A stretch of 64,000 bases of DNA from contig CAWAXW010000006.1 in NCBI GenBank assembly GCA_963786155.1, forward strand, positions 744,001-808,000, in the 5' to 3' direction. The notes below the pieces were generated by a model that was not told where the DNA came from, made no database searches, and worked only from the letters and a program-made list of their open reading frames with translations. The stretch's first letter is position 1, and each line of letters begins with the position of its first letter. Origin of the DNA: CAWAXW01 sp963786155. GTDB taxonomy: Bacteria > Actinomycetota > CADDZG01 > WHSQ01. The translations under genes were made by a program, and so were the position numbers. Shown here piece by piece: positions 1-8,860 of the stretch.

Positions 1-129
1 GGCATCTTGGACGGGATCAACGGTGTCGCGTTCAGCCACCTCAGCGGGAAGGACGTCGTTCGCCACAAGATCGTTCAAGACATCGTCGAGGCCTACCGCG
101 TCTATGCCGAGAACGCGAAGCCAAAGTAG
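1..129 (+). CDS. phoH: PhoH-family ATPase, C-terminal end (truncated by window)
   Basis: The window opens inside a reading frame of 42 codons that ends with TAG at 127-129. The visible residues (GILDGINGVAFSHLSGKDVV, then RHKIVQDIVEAYR) match the C-terminus typical of PhoH-like P-loop ATPases, where a 'KDVVRH' stretch precedes the last helix. The next gene, ybeY, begins at the following base, as in the conserved phoH-ybeY pair of actinobacteria. The nucleotide-binding part lies outside the window, so the assignment rests on this tail and on gene order. Confidence 0.8.
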   Translation, partial: GILDGINGVAFSHLSGKDVVRHKIVQDIVEAYRVYAENAKPK

Positions 130-564
130 ATGGATGTCTTCGTGGCCAACGAGCAGGAGACCCCCGTTGACGAGGCTCGATTGGGTGCGTTGGCGCAGCA
201 CGCGCTGCTGTCGGAGTCGATCGACGACGAGGCCGAGTTGTCGGTGCTGCTTGTAGGCAGCGATCACATGAGACGGCTCAACGCTCGATTCGCCGGGGAC
301 GACTATGCAACCGATGTGTTGGCGTTCCCGATGATGGAAGACGAGGACGAAACGCTCGTGCTCGGCGACGTCGTTCTGTGCCCGGCGATCGCGAGCCAGA
401 ATGCAACCAAGCTGGGTCATCCCCTGGAGCACGAGATCGATGTCCTATTGGTCCACGGCATCCTGCATCTGCTCGGTTACGACCACCAGAGCGAGACCGA
501 TAAGACCCAGATGGAAGGCCGACTGGGCGAGCTACTGGCCTCGTTCAGCTACAGCCTCAACTGA
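130..564 (+). CDS. ybeY: Endoribonuclease YbeY (16S rRNA maturation/quality control)
   Basis: This 144-residue protein carries the zinc-binding signature of the YbeY/UPF0054 family, HGILHLLGYDH, with the three metal-ligand histidines at residues 109, 113 and 119. YbeY is a single-strand endoribonuclease that takes part in 16S rRNA 3'-end maturation and ribosome quality control. The ATG directly follows the phoH stop. Its own TGA overlaps the ATG of the downstream CBS protein (TGATG), so the genes are probably co-transcribed and translationally coupled. Length and motif are normal for the family. Confidence 0.95.
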   Translation: MDVFVANEQETPVDEARLGALAQHALLSESIDDEAELSVLLVGSDHMRRLNARFAGDDYATDVLAFPMMEDEDETLVLGDVVLCPAIASQNATKLGHPLEHEIDVLLVHGILHLLGYDHQSETDKTQMEGRLGELLASFSYSLN

Positions 565-1832
565 TGGGAGACGCCCTAACCGCCGGGTTGATCGTGCTGT
601 TGCTCCTCGTCGCGGCGTTCTTCTCGATGGCGGAGACCGCGCTGACGCGCATCTCGAGCGTGAGAGCCCGGCATCTCGCCGAACAGAAGCGGAAGCGAGC
701 GGGCCTGCTTCTCAAGATGGTCGAGGACCCTGGTCATTACCTGAACGCGCTCGCCCTCACGAAGGTCCTCTGTCACGTCGCGGCTACTGCGATGGCCACC
801 TCCCTCGCTCTCGAGCGCTTCGACAACGGGGCGATGGCGATCGCGATCGGAGCCATGACCTTCCTCGTCTTCGTGCTGGCGGAGCTGGTGCCCAAGACGT
901 TTGCGGTTCAGCGCACCGAGAGAGCGGCGCTGGGAGCGGCGGTCCCGGTGTTCGTCGTCGCGAAGGTGCTGCAACCCCTGGAGCGGGTCCTGCTGAAGAT
1001 CGGCAACGTCCTCATGGCGCTACTGCCGGGCAAGGGGCTCGCCAAGGGGCCGTACGTGACCGAGGACGAGATCAAACACATCGTCGACGTGGCCGAGGAG
1101 GAAGAGGAGATCGAGGAGGAGGAGCGCGAGCTCATCCATTCGATCTTCGAGTTCGGCGACACGGTCGTACGGGAAGTGATGGTCCCCAGGCCCGACATGA
1201 TCACGTTGCCTTCCGACGCGACCGTCGCGCAGGCGTTGGAGACGATCCTCGAGGCCGGCTACTCGCGAATCCCGATGTACGAAGGCGACACCGACAACAT
1301 CGTCGGCGTCTTGTACGCCAAAGACGTGCTCAAGCTGATCCACGAAGGTAGCGCCGACGCGAGCGGGCGGGGTCTAGCCCGTGACCCTCTGTTCGTGCCC
1401 GAGACGAAGAAGGTCTCGGAGCTATTACGGGAGATGCAGCACAGAGGCGTGCACATGGCGATCGTCGTCGACGAGTACGGCGGCACTGCCGGACTCGTGA
1501 CGATCGAAGATCTGATCGAAGAGATCGTCGGCGAGATAGTCGACGAGTACGACCGCGAGGAGCCCTTGGTCGAACCCATCGACGATTCGACGATGAGGGT
1601 CGACGCGAAGATGTCGATCGACGAAGTCAACGAGCTCCTGGGCGCCGAGCTGCCTCACGAGGAGTGGGACACGGTGGGCGGCCTGGTCTTCGGGTTGACG
1701 GGCCGCGTCCCCACTCCCGGCGAGTGCGTCACCTACGACTCACTCGAGTTCCGCACCGAGCGAGTGGCAGGACGCCGCATCCAGAAAGTCGTGATCAGCA
1801 AGCTCCCGAAAAGCCAAGCGGCGGAAGGATGA
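564..1832 (+). CDS. CNNM/CorC-type membrane protein (DUF21, CBS pair, CorC_HlyC domain)
   Basis: A protein of 422 residues. The N-terminal ~190 residues form a DUF21/CNNM membrane domain with hydrophobic segments starting at residue 5. Two CBS motifs follow (VPRPDMITLPSD..., then HMAIVVDEYGGTAGLVTIED) and a C-terminal CorC_HlyC domain ends the protein. The family is linked to Mg2+ or Co2+ transport. In mycobacteria a homologue occupies the same place between ybeY and era. The start overlaps the ybeY stop by one base and the TGA overlaps the era ATG. It is the first of three CNNM paralogues in the window. Substrate is not deducible. Confidence 0.9.
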   Translation: MGDALTAGLIVLLLLVAAFFSMAETALTRISSVRARHLAEQKRKRAGLLLKMVEDPGHYLNALALTKVLCHVAATAMATSLALERFDNGAMAIAIGAMTFLVFVLAELVPKTFAVQRTERAALGAAVPVFVVAKVLQPLERVLLKIGNVLMALLPGKGLAKGPYVTEDEIKHIVDVAEEEEEIEEEERELIHSIFEFGDTVVREVMVPRPDMITLPSDATVAQALETILEAGYSRIPMYEGDTDNIVGVLYAKDVLKLIHEGSADASGRGLARDPLFVPETKKVSELLREMQHRGVHMAIVVDEYGGTAGLVTIEDLIEEIVGEIVDEYDREEPLVEPIDDSTMRVDAKMSIDEVNELLGAELPHEEWDTVGGLVFGLTGRVPTPGECVTYDSLEFRTERVAGRRIQKVVISKLPKSQAAEG

Positions 1833-2722
1833 GATCGGGCTTTGTCGCGGTCGTGGGACGGCCAAATGTCGGGAAGTCGAGCCTCGTCAATGCGCTCGTC
1901 GGAACGAAGGTGGCTATCACGTCTGACAAGCCTCAGACCACCCGAACCGCGGTGAGGGGCATCCTCGATCGCGATGAAGTTCAGGTCGTGTTCGTGGACA
2001 CGCCGGGCTATCACAAGCCGCGCACCTTGCTGGGGGAGAGGCTCAACGAGCTGGTCCGCCAGAGCTGGCGGGACATTGACCTCGCCCTGTTCGTCGTCGA
2101 CGCCGCGGCCGGCATAGGCCGAGGTGACGAGCGAGTCGCGTCGGAGTTACGCGAAGCGGCTCGGCCCGCCGGCACGCCCGTGTTCTGCGTCGTGAACAAG
2201 ATCGATCGGCTGAGCAAGAACAAGATCGCCGCCGCTCTCACCGAAGCCGCCAAGCTCGATAACTTCGACGAGTTCGTGCCCACGTCCGCGACCGGAGGCG
2301 AGGGCATCGAGATCCTGAGTGAGCTCGTCTGTGCCCGCATGGCCGAGGGGCCGATGTTCTTTCCGGCCGGCACCCGCTCGGATCAGCCGCCTCCCGTGTT
2401 CGTGGCGGAGTTGGTTCGGGAGAAGCTCCTGGCCCGGACCCGAGAGGAACTGCCGCACTCGATCGCGGTCGTCACCGAGGACTACGAGGAGCGAGATGAC
2501 GGCTTGCTCTGGATTGAGGCTCGGATCTACGTGGAGCGGGAGTCCCAGAAGGGGATCGTCATCGGAAAGGGCGGCGTCACCCTCAAAGCCGTCGGACAGG
2601 AGGCCCGCGAGGAGATCGAACTGCTTTTCGGCCGGCGGGTCTATCTCGACCTGCGTGTCCGCGTCGAGAAGGACTGGCAGCGCCACGCCCACTCCCTCGA
2701 GCGCCTCGGTTTCGGCAGCTAG
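1829..2722 (+). CDS. era: GTPase Era
   Basis: A 297-residue Era GTPase, which acts in 30S assembly by binding the 3' end of 16S rRNA. The G1 motif GRPNVGKSS is at residues 10-18, the switch-II DTPG at 57-60 and NKID at 123-126. The C-terminal KH domain carries VIGKGG near residue 235. I chose the ATG at 1829 because it overlaps the preceding TGA (ATGA) and starts directly before the conserved FVAVVGRPN strand. The frame is open further upstream, but that part has no family similarity. Confidence 0.95.
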   Translation: MRSGFVAVVGRPNVGKSSLVNALVGTKVAITSDKPQTTRTAVRGILDRDEVQVVFVDTPGYHKPRTLLGERLNELVRQSWRDIDLALFVVDAAAGIGRGDERVASELREAARPAGTPVFCVVNKIDRLSKNKIAAALTEAAKLDNFDEFVPTSATGGEGIEILSELVCARMAEGPMFFPAGTRSDQPPPVFVAELVREKLLARTREELPHSIAVVTEDYEERDDGLLWIEARIYVERESQKGIVIGKGGVTLKAVGQEAREEIELLFGRRVYLDLRVRVEKDWQRHAHSLERLGFGS

Positions 2723-2734
2723 ACTCCCGGGTCT

Positions 2735-2947
2735 ATGCCCCAGGCCACGGTTAAGCGCTACGACTCCATCACCCGCACCGGGGTGCTGGTGGCCGACGAC
2801 GGGACGACCGAGCTCGCGGTCGAGCCCGCCTCGATGGATACGAGCATGTTCCGCTTCCTGCGGCCCGGCCAGCGGGTGACTTATGACCTCGTCAAGGGCG
2901 AAGACGGGGTCCCGAAGATACGCAATCTACGCATAGGTATCGCTTAA
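2735..2947 (+). CDS. Small cold-shock-domain-like protein
   Basis: A 70-residue protein, MPQATVKRYDSITRTGVLVA at its N-terminus. The pattern 'V-K-x-Y-D-x-x-x-x-x-G-x-L-x-x-D-D-G' followed by GQRVTYDLVKGEDG resembles the five-stranded beta-barrel of CspA-like proteins, but the canonical RNP1 sequence is not intact. It lies 12 bases behind era and may be co-transcribed. Nucleic-acid binding is inferred from the fold-level pattern only. Confidence 0.6.
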   Translation: MPQATVKRYDSITRTGVLVADDGTTELAVEPASMDTSMFRFLRPGQRVTYDLVKGEDGVPKIRNLRIGIA

Positions 2948-2964
2948 CCCCTTCGGGTAAGGCA
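2943..2964 (+). terminator. Weak hairpin after the era operon
   Basis: GCTTAACCC-CTTC-GGGTAAGGC forms a short imperfect stem with a CTTC loop at the end of the small cold-shock-like gene. No U-tract follows, so it is at best a weak or factor-assisted terminator. Confidence 0.25.
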
Positions 2965-3018
2965 GGATTAGCTATTCGGGGGTCAAAGACTGCTTACGCG
3001 GGCCGATACAAGTACGAG

Positions 3019-4422
3019 GTGATTTTTCTGAGGAGGCTGTTGGTCGCCGCGCTCGCTTCGGTGAGTGCGCTAACGATGGGCTTGGCTGCGCCAGGCTCCA
3101 TAAGCGCGGTCGCGGAGCAGACCGGGCAGCTCGACCCGCGGCCGAACGTCATCGTGATCGTGACGGACGATCAGCGTCCCGGCGGGACCATGAAGGCGAT
3201 GCCCAAGACCAAGAGATGGTTCGCGCAACAGGGCTCGACCTATCCGAACGCCTTCGCCACGACCCCCCTGTGCTGCCCGGCTCGAGCCTCAATCTTCAGC
3301 GGCCGTTACGCTCATAACCACGGCGTCATCTCCAACAAGGGGGGCGCGGCCTACAACCTCGACCAGAACTCGACCATGCAGCGATACCTCGACGAGGCCG
3401 GGTACTTCACGGGGATCTTCGGCAAGTACTTCAACGGCTGGGACATACGGGACGAGCCTCCGTTTGCGGATCGGTGGGCGATCACGACAACGACTCCCTA
3501 CAAGGTGGGCGTCTACAACGAGCAGGGACTCGTGCACATGGTCGACCAGTACTACATGGACTATCTGCGCACCCAGATCCTGAGCTTCCTCGACGCCGCG
3601 CAATCGGATGTCGAGCCATTCTTCCTCTACATCGCCCCGGTGGCGCCTCACGGCCCCGCCACACCGGAACCCGCCTACAGGACGGCCCGCGTGGGCAACT
3701 TCGCCATCAATCCCGCGATGACCGAAGAAGACAAGTCAGACAAGCCGCCGGTGGTCCAGAACGCACGGGTCAGCATGAGTAAGGTCCAGGAGTTTGCCGG
3801 CAAGCAGCTCCGGAGTCTCAGGTCTGTCGACGACATGATCGACGAGGTCATGCGCGACCTAGCGGCTTCGGGCGATCTCGACAACACGCTCGCCTTCTTC
3901 CTGTCGGACAACGGGTTCCTGTGGGGCGAGCACGGGCTTATGGAGAAGAGCCTTCCCTACACACAGTCGGTGAAGGTGCCGTTCTACGCGCGCTGGCCCG
4001 GACACATCTCCGAGAACGAGAGAGACACGCGCCTCGTCGCCAACATCGACATCGCACCCACGGTTCTTCAGGCTGCCGGTCTGAACCCCGATGACGAGTA
4101 CCCGATGGACGGGCGGTCGCTGCTCTCGGACTACTCGAGGGATCGGATGCTCAACGAGTATTTCGAGCGCGTGGTCAAACGCTCGCCACATTGGGCTTCG
4201 TTGAGGAACGGGAACTACTCCTACACCGAGTACTACGCGGACGGCACGAGGGCCCAGGTCATCTTCCGCGAGTACTACGACCTCAGAGCCGACCCCTATC
4301 AGCTCAACAACCTGCTCGGCGACGACTCGACGGCCAACGACCCCAATGTGTCGCTCCTGTCCGCCCAACTACTGGCCGACAGAGCCTGCAAGGGCACCTC
4401 CGGACCTTTCGCTTGTCCGTAG
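3019..4422 (+). CDS. Exported type I sulfatase (arylsulfatase family)
   Basis: A 467-residue sulfatase of the alkaline-phosphatase superfamily. The N-terminus (residues 1-33) is a signal peptide. Metal ligands are the DD pair at 50-51 (VIVTDDQRP). The formylglycine motif C-x-P-x-R is CCPAR at 85-89, so Cys85 would have to be converted by a formylglycine-generating enzyme not present in this window. FFLSDNGFLWGEHG further on supplies the second metal-binding segment. The start is GTG with no clear Shine-Dalgarno sequence, so the exact N-terminus is uncertain. The gene interrupts the otherwise conserved era-recO neighbourhood and looks like a lineage-specific insertion. Substrate unknown. Confidence 0.9.
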   Translation: MIFLRRLLVAALASVSALTMGLAAPGSISAVAEQTGQLDPRPNVIVIVTDDQRPGGTMKAMPKTKRWFAQQGSTYPNAFATTPLCCPARASIFSGRYAHNHGVISNKGGAAYNLDQNSTMQRYLDEAGYFTGIFGKYFNGWDIRDEPPFADRWAITTTTPYKVGVYNEQGLVHMVDQYYMDYLRTQILSFLDAAQSDVEPFFLYIAPVAPHGPATPEPAYRTARVGNFAINPAMTEEDKSDKPPVVQNARVSMSKVQEFAGKQLRSLRSVDDMIDEVMRDLAASGDLDNTLAFFLSDNGFLWGEHGLMEKSLPYTQSVKVPFYARWPGHISENERDTRLVANIDIAPTVLQAAGLNPDDEYPMDGRSLLSDYSRDRMLNEYFERVVKRSPHWASLRNGNYSYTEYYADGTRAQVIFREYYDLRADPYQLNNLLGDDSTANDPNVSLLSAQLLADRACKGTSGPFACP

Positions 4423-4586
4423 TTGTTCTTGGGGGCACGCTCGCCTCCTCAGGTCGGTTCGCCATTGTTTGGCTCGACCTCCCCGCCTGACGCCACCCCT
4501 CGCCGCCGGCTCGACTACGCCCCCAAACCCCCACGCTCTCGGCTCTAAGACGCGGCTTGGGGGGCCCCAGGGCCTAACCTGAGGGC

Positions 4587-5312
4587 ATGCCGGGTCTCTA
4601 TAAGGACGAGGGCGTCGTGCTTCGCACGATCAAGCTCGGGGAAGCCGATCGGATCGTCACGTTGTTCATGCGCGAGAACGGCAAGGTTCGGGCCGTGGCC
4701 AAGGGGATCCGTAAGACCAAGAGCCGCTTCGGCGGCCGTCTGGAGCCGTTCACCCGGGCCGATCTGATGCTCTACCGGGGTCGCAAGGACCTCGACACGA
4801 TCACCGCGGTCGACGTGATCGAGCCGTTCCGGGGTCTAAGGGCCGACTACGAGCGGGTGATGGCGGCCAACGCACTCGCGGAGATGGTCGAGAAGATCAC
4901 GCCCGATCGAGAGCGAGCCTTTCCCACCTATGCCCTGCTGGTCGGTGGGCTGGACGCGCTGGCCGGGGGCCGGGGCGATTCGGTGGTGCCGGCGTTCTTG
5001 ATCAAGCTGCTGTCGATCTGCGGCTTCCACCCCCAGCTCAGGACGTGCGCGGGATGCGGAGATGGAGCCGACCTGGGGGGCTTCAGCCCCGCGCTGGGCG
5101 GCGTCGTGTGCGGCTCGTGCTGGGACGAAGCTCCCGACGCGCACCGGATGTCCGGCGAACGGATCGCGTTGCTGGCCGAGTTGTTGCGCGCCGAGTTCGG
5201 ATGCGATGCGGGCGCCGGCGAACTAGCCGAGGCCAGGACCACGCTCCAGCGCTACGCCGAGTACCACCTCGAACGCCCACTCCGCAGCCTCCAGCTACTA
5301 GCCTCCATCTAG
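4587..5312 (+). CDS. recO: DNA repair protein RecO
   Basis: A 241-residue RecO. It begins with the OB-fold region (LYKDEGVVLRTIKLGEADRI) and contains a four-cysteine zinc site, CAGC near residue 154 and CGSC near 179. RecO mediates loading of RecA onto SSB-coated DNA in the RecFOR pathway. The stop codon TAG shares one base with the GTG start of uppS. The 164 bases separating it from the sulfatase contain G- and C-rich runs but no gene. Confidence 0.93.
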   Translation: MPGLYKDEGVVLRTIKLGEADRIVTLFMRENGKVRAVAKGIRKTKSRFGGRLEPFTRADLMLYRGRKDLDTITAVDVIEPFRGLRADYERVMAANALAEMVEKITPDRERAFPTYALLVGGLDALAGGRGDSVVPAFLIKLLSICGFHPQLRTCAGCGDGADLGGFSPALGGVVCGSCWDEAPDAHRMSGERIALLAELLRAEFGCDAGAGELAEARTTLQRYAEYHLERPLRSLQLLASI

Positions 5313-5959
5313 TGACCGCTCGGCACGTCGCGATCATCATGGACGGCAACGGTCGCTGGGCGGCCGAGCGCGGGCTCGAGCGCACCAAGGGGCACGAGGC
5401 GGGGGAGCGCGCCCTGTTCGACGTCGTCGAGGGCGCGCTCGAAGCAGGGATCCGGTATTTGTCCGTGTACGCGTTCTCGACCGAGAACTGGTCGCGGCCC
5501 GAGGAAGAGGTCAAGTTCCTGCTCAACTTCAACCGGACCCTCCTGCGCCAGCGTCGCGGGGACCTGAACGAACGCTCCGTGCGCATCCGCAGGATCGGCA
5601 GGCGAGGCGGGGTCCCCGACGACGTCCTTAAAGAGTTCGACGAGGCCGAGCGCGTGACCGCCGCCAACGACAGGATGGATCTGCTCGTCTGCTTCAACTA
5701 TGGGGGCCGCGCCGAGATCGAAGACGCGAGCGAGGCCGGCGACATCGGAAAGAACCTCTACGCGCCCGACGTGCCCGACGTGGATCTGCTGATCCGCACC
5801 TCGGGCGAGATGAGACTGAGCAATTTCCTACTGTGGCAGTCGGCCTACGCCGAGCTGTACTTCACGGAAACCCTGTGGCCCGACTTCGACCGCCACGCCC
5901 TATTCGAAGCGTTACGCGACTACGAAGCCCGCGAGCGCCGCTTCGGCGGCCTCGGCTAG
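5312..5959 (+). CDS. uppS: Isoprenyl diphosphate synthase, UppS family, with shortened loop
   Basis: A cis-prenyltransferase of 215 residues that should make the polyprenyl diphosphate carrier for peptidoglycan and other glycans. The catalytic motif MDGNGRWA (Asp11), STENWSRP, FNYGGRAEI and RTSGEMRLSNFLLWQ are all present. The GTG overlaps the recO stop and starts right before the conserved first strand. Between FNYGGR and DLLIRTSGE there are only about 24 residues; E. coli UppS and Rv2361c have roughly 40. The reading frame is intact, so this is an in-frame shortening. Chain length of the product cannot be told. Confidence 0.9.
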   Translation: MTARHVAIIMDGNGRWAAERGLERTKGHEAGERALFDVVEGALEAGIRYLSVYAFSTENWSRPEEEVKFLLNFNRTLLRQRRGDLNERSVRIRRIGRRGGVPDDVLKEFDEAERVTAANDRMDLLVCFNYGGRAEIEDASEAGDIGKNLYAPDVPDVDLLIRTSGEMRLSNFLLWQSAYAELYFTETLWPDFDRHALFEALRDYEARERRFGGLG

Positions 5960-6095
5960 GGCACCGGCTTCTCCCGACGTTTACCGTCGAATAGCGACGC
6001 CAAACGTCGCTAGAACGATTTCGTCGCACCCCCTCTTTAGAGTTACTCCACCACGCTCCCGGGTTGTCGTATCGGCTTCCTGGAAGGAGAATGGA

Positions 6096-6383
6096 GTGAG
6101 AGATCAATCGTTGATCGAGTTGCACCGCCGGCTGATGGAGGTGTTGGGCGACGACCACGCCCTGACTCTTATGACGTACTTGCCGCAAGATGAGGTTGCC
6201 ACCCGAACGGACCTGACCTCGTTCCGGGTTGAAATGGACCTTAGGTTCGAGGCGTTCGAGCATCGACTCAAAGCCTTCTTTCACGAGGAGCTGAACAAGA
6301 CCACGCGCACCCTTGCCCTGGCGAACGCGACCACTATGGCAACGCTGACTGCCATCGCATTCGCCGCGGCCCGACTGATCTAG
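6096..6383 (+). CDS. Small coiled-coil, C-terminally membrane-anchored protein
   Basis: A hypothetical protein of 95 residues. Residues ~1-30 include LMTYLP, a phrase I associate with small unnamed proteins of acidimicrobial-type actinobacteria. Residues ~38-72 are a charged amphipathic helix likely to form a coiled coil, and the last ~20 residues are hydrophobic (TMATLTAIAFAAARLI). GTG at 6096 is preceded by GGAAGGAG with six bases spacing; an ATG five bases earlier runs into a stop at once. It converges on the minus-strand gene at 6380, sharing three bases. Function unknown. Confidence 0.6.
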   Translation: MRDQSLIELHRRLMEVLGDDHALTLMTYLPQDEVATRTDLTSFRVEMDLRFEAFEHRLKAFFHEELNKTTRTLALANATTMATLTAIAFAAARLI

Positions 6384-8860
6384 GCGAGCCGGGCGGGGCG
6401 GCGGCGAAGCAGCAGGAAGCCTCCCACTGCGGCGGCTAGGCCTCCGACTATCAGCAGGATCGCCGGGAGGGGGCTGCTTGCTTCTTCTAGGGACACGGAG
6501 CCGGGCTGGAGGGCAACAGAGAAGGACATGAACGACTCGTCCGGATTGGCTCGGGCTTCGGTCCAGAAGTCGTCGGCTTTGATCTCGGCTACTACCTCCG
6601 GTAGGTGGCCGTCGGCTAGGGCGAGGATGCGGGCTTCGCCGCCACTTCCTTCGTCCGGGACTGCCACGGGCACTCGGCCGTCGGCGTCGGGCGTGGCGAC
6701 GTAGGTGTATCCGTCCGCGGCTCTGTCGCCGCCGTAGTCGATCTGAACCATGAAGTTGGCCGCGACCCCGCCGGTGTCGATCGTTGCGAGGTGTTCGGTT
6801 AGCGGCTTGACGTCGTGCCGCTCGACCGATGGCCCGCTGGGTGCCCAGTGTTCGTCGATCGGAGGATGACTCGTTAATCCGGGCCGCTCGCCCGGGTCGT
6901 GGGTCCTGCTCCCGTTCGTGTCCTCGTGGAAGCCGTGCATGATGAAGACCTGATCGACGTCGTCGATTCCGTCCGCATCCGCGTCGGTCCCTCCGAAGTC
7001 CGCCTTGAGCACGTCGTATAGCTCGTGCACGTCGAACACATGGATGTAGTCATCGGGTTTGCCGGGCTTTGAGGCGTCGGTGGAGCCATCCACGATCGAG
7101 CTCCAGAGGTCCACCAGCTCGATGTCTATCGGGTCGTCGTCGTTGTCCTTCTCTTTGAGACCGGTGATCTTGAGGCTCGAGTACTTGACCCCCTTCGGGA
7201 TCACAGACCAAAAGACGACGCCTTGACCGGAACGCAGGTCCTCGTTCGTCCCGTCGACGTAGATCGGTATCGCCCGGATGCGTTTGCCCGACCCATCGAG
7301 CAGCTCGATGAACACCAAGGCCATGGCTCCCTTGCGGAGCTGGTTGAGCTTGCCAACAACGACCTTGTTGCCGTCGGGCGTGGTCAATACCTTGTGCTTG
7401 ACGTTCTCGATCTTCTCGACCGGTGGGTTGTTCTCGAGGTAGTCGGACGAGCCGTCCTCGAAGTCGACCAGCAGCCCGGTCACTGCGAACTCCTCCCGTT
7501 TGCCGTCGGCGCTCCAGGCCAGGAAGTTGGGCTCGAGCGCCTCGGAGCTGCCCCCGGGGTGGCGGAACTTGGGCTCGGGCTCGCCGTCGTTGTGCTTGGC
7601 GACCATGAGCGCGTAGAACGACGCGAATCCCTCGACCCACGAGTCATTCGACGACACGTTCGGGTAGTAGCCGCCGTGGGCTTTCCGATCCGGGTAGAGC
7701 GGCATCGGGTTGAAGACATCGGACATTACGTGGTGGCCGAATTCGTGATACATCGTGTCGTCCGTCGCGGTGGACTTGGCGACGCTATCAGCAACCTCTA
7801 CGTACATGACGGGCGCGGGCTCGGCCCCCAATGTGGAGCTTCCTCGATAGAAGGCACCCGCAGTTCCGTCGCACCCGGAGTCAACGGTGGAGTCACACCA
7901 TGTATTCACCTTGAGGGGCAGGTAGTCGAGCGTGTCACCGAGCTCGAGCTCAACGAAGTCGAAGGCCCGCTCCAACTGGTGGTACATGACCCACAGCGAC
8001 TTCCATTCTTGTATGCCAACAGGGACTATCGCTGCGTACGCGTCGGCGGTCTTGATGTCCTTCGTGCAGGTCTGCCCCTGGAGCTTGAACGGTGTCGTGC
8101 GCGCCTCGACCTCTTCTGTCTTGTAGTGGAACTTGAACTTGCCGGGCTTTTCCAGATAGAGGATGAGGCTCGCCTGATCGGTTGCCGGATCGAAGGCAGG
8201 AGCCGCGGCCGCGATATCTCGGAACTCGAAGTTCCCCTCCTCGTCGGTCACCCCCTCGATCGCCATGCCCGGCCCACTGAGTAGCACGCGCACCCCGGCT
8301 ACGGGCTCGGCTTCGTGGTCGGTGACCTTGCCGTTCACCACGCAGAGCGTGTTGCTGGGCGAGGGGCTGGGCGACGGCGAGGCCGACGGCGACGGCGAAG
8401 GGCTCGCCGGGGGGCTGGGAGTGACTTCGCCGCATAGGGCCGCGCGTGCTTCGGCCGCGGCCATCAGTGCCTGCGCGAGGCCCTTCAGCTGATCCTCGGT
8501 GGGATAACCGGGGTCCGTTAGGCCCACCCGGGTCCAGGCCGAGGCTGCGTGGGCCGCACTGTTGATCGTGCCGCTGCTCTGGAATCCGACGGGACAGTAG
8601 GGATATGGGACGGGCTGCTCGTACCACACGACGCCCGCAGCGCCTGCGTCGTAGCCGTCCAGGCTATAGATGCAGGCGAAGCTCCACTCGCCGAACTCGT
8701 CGGATGGTTCCTCGATCGTGCCGGCCTGTTCCTCCCACAAAGTCGCCTCGCCGATGTTGGGGCACGAGAACCCTTGGGCTCGGGCCGGCGGCGGGGGCGC
8801 GGCGAGGGGGAGTGCGGTGAGCCCGGCGAGCAATCCGATTGCGATCGCGCGGCGTCTCAC
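6380..8860 (-). CDS. Secreted, membrane-anchored HEFGH metallopeptidase-like protein
   Basis: An 826-residue surface protein. In order: signal peptide (1-29), an N-terminal Cys-containing domain, a Pro/Ser linker (PSPSPSASPSPS-like, ~150-170), a carboxypeptidase-regulatory/Cna-B-type beta-sandwich (~172-250), then a putative zinc-peptidase region with YHEFGHH. A downstream WVEGFASF Glu is a plausible third ligand, as in gluzincins. Near residue 590 the acidic stretch TDADADGIDD looks like a calcium-binding repeat. A C-terminal TM helix followed by RRRPARLA anchors the protein. The gene overlaps its upstream neighbour by four bases, so the two are probably coupled. Peptidase activity is inferred from the motif only. 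Confidence 0.75.
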   Translation of the reverse strand: MRRRAIAIGLLAGLTALPLAAPPPPARAQGFSCPNIGEATLWEEQAGTIEEPSDEFGEWSFACIYSLDGYDAGAAGVVWYEQPVPYPYCPVGFQSSGTINSAAHAASAWTRVGLTDPGYPTEDQLKGLAQALMAAAEARAALCGEVTPSPPASPSPSPSASPSPSPSPSNTLCVVNGKVTDHEAEPVAGVRVLLSGPGMAIEGVTDEEGNFEFRDIAAAAPAFDPATDQASLILYLEKPGKFKFHYKTEEVEARTTPFKLQGQTCTKDIKTADAYAAIVPVGIQEWKSLWVMYHQLERAFDFVELELGDTLDYLPLKVNTWCDSTVDSGCDGTAGAFYRGSSTLGAEPAPVMYVEVADSVAKSTATDDTMYHEFGHHVMSDVFNPMPLYPDRKAHGGYYPNVSSNDSWVEGFASFYALMVAKHNDGEPEPKFRHPGGSSEALEPNFLAWSADGKREEFAVTGLLVDFEDGSSDYLENNPPVEKIENVKHKVLTTPDGNKVVVGKLNQLRKGAMALVFIELLDGSGKRIRAIPIYVDGTNEDLRSGQGVVFWSVIPKGVKYSSLKITGLKEKDNDDDPIDIELVDLWSSIVDGSTDASKPGKPDDYIHVFDVHELYDVLKADFGGTDADADGIDDVDQVFIMHGFHEDTNGSRTHDPGERPGLTSHPPIDEHWAPSGPSVERHDVKPLTEHLATIDTGGVAANFMVQIDYGGDRAADGYTYVATPDADGRVPVAVPDEGSGGEARILALADGHLPEVVAEIKADDFWTEARANPDESFMSFSVALQPGSVSLEEASSPLPAILLIVGGLAAAVGGFLLLRRRPARLA

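Noticed and set aside
4423..4586. Possible regulatory palindrome (GGGGGGCCCC) ahead of recO
   Set aside because: A simple G/C run with no second copy and no 6-2-6 layout; chance is likely in GC-rich DNA.
7223..8284. Long plus-strand open frame of 353 codons inside the metallopeptidase-like gene
   Set aside because: It is antisense to a gene with signal peptide, motif and anchor. Its composition (V, E, L, G, D rich without domains) is that of a GC-rich shadow frame.
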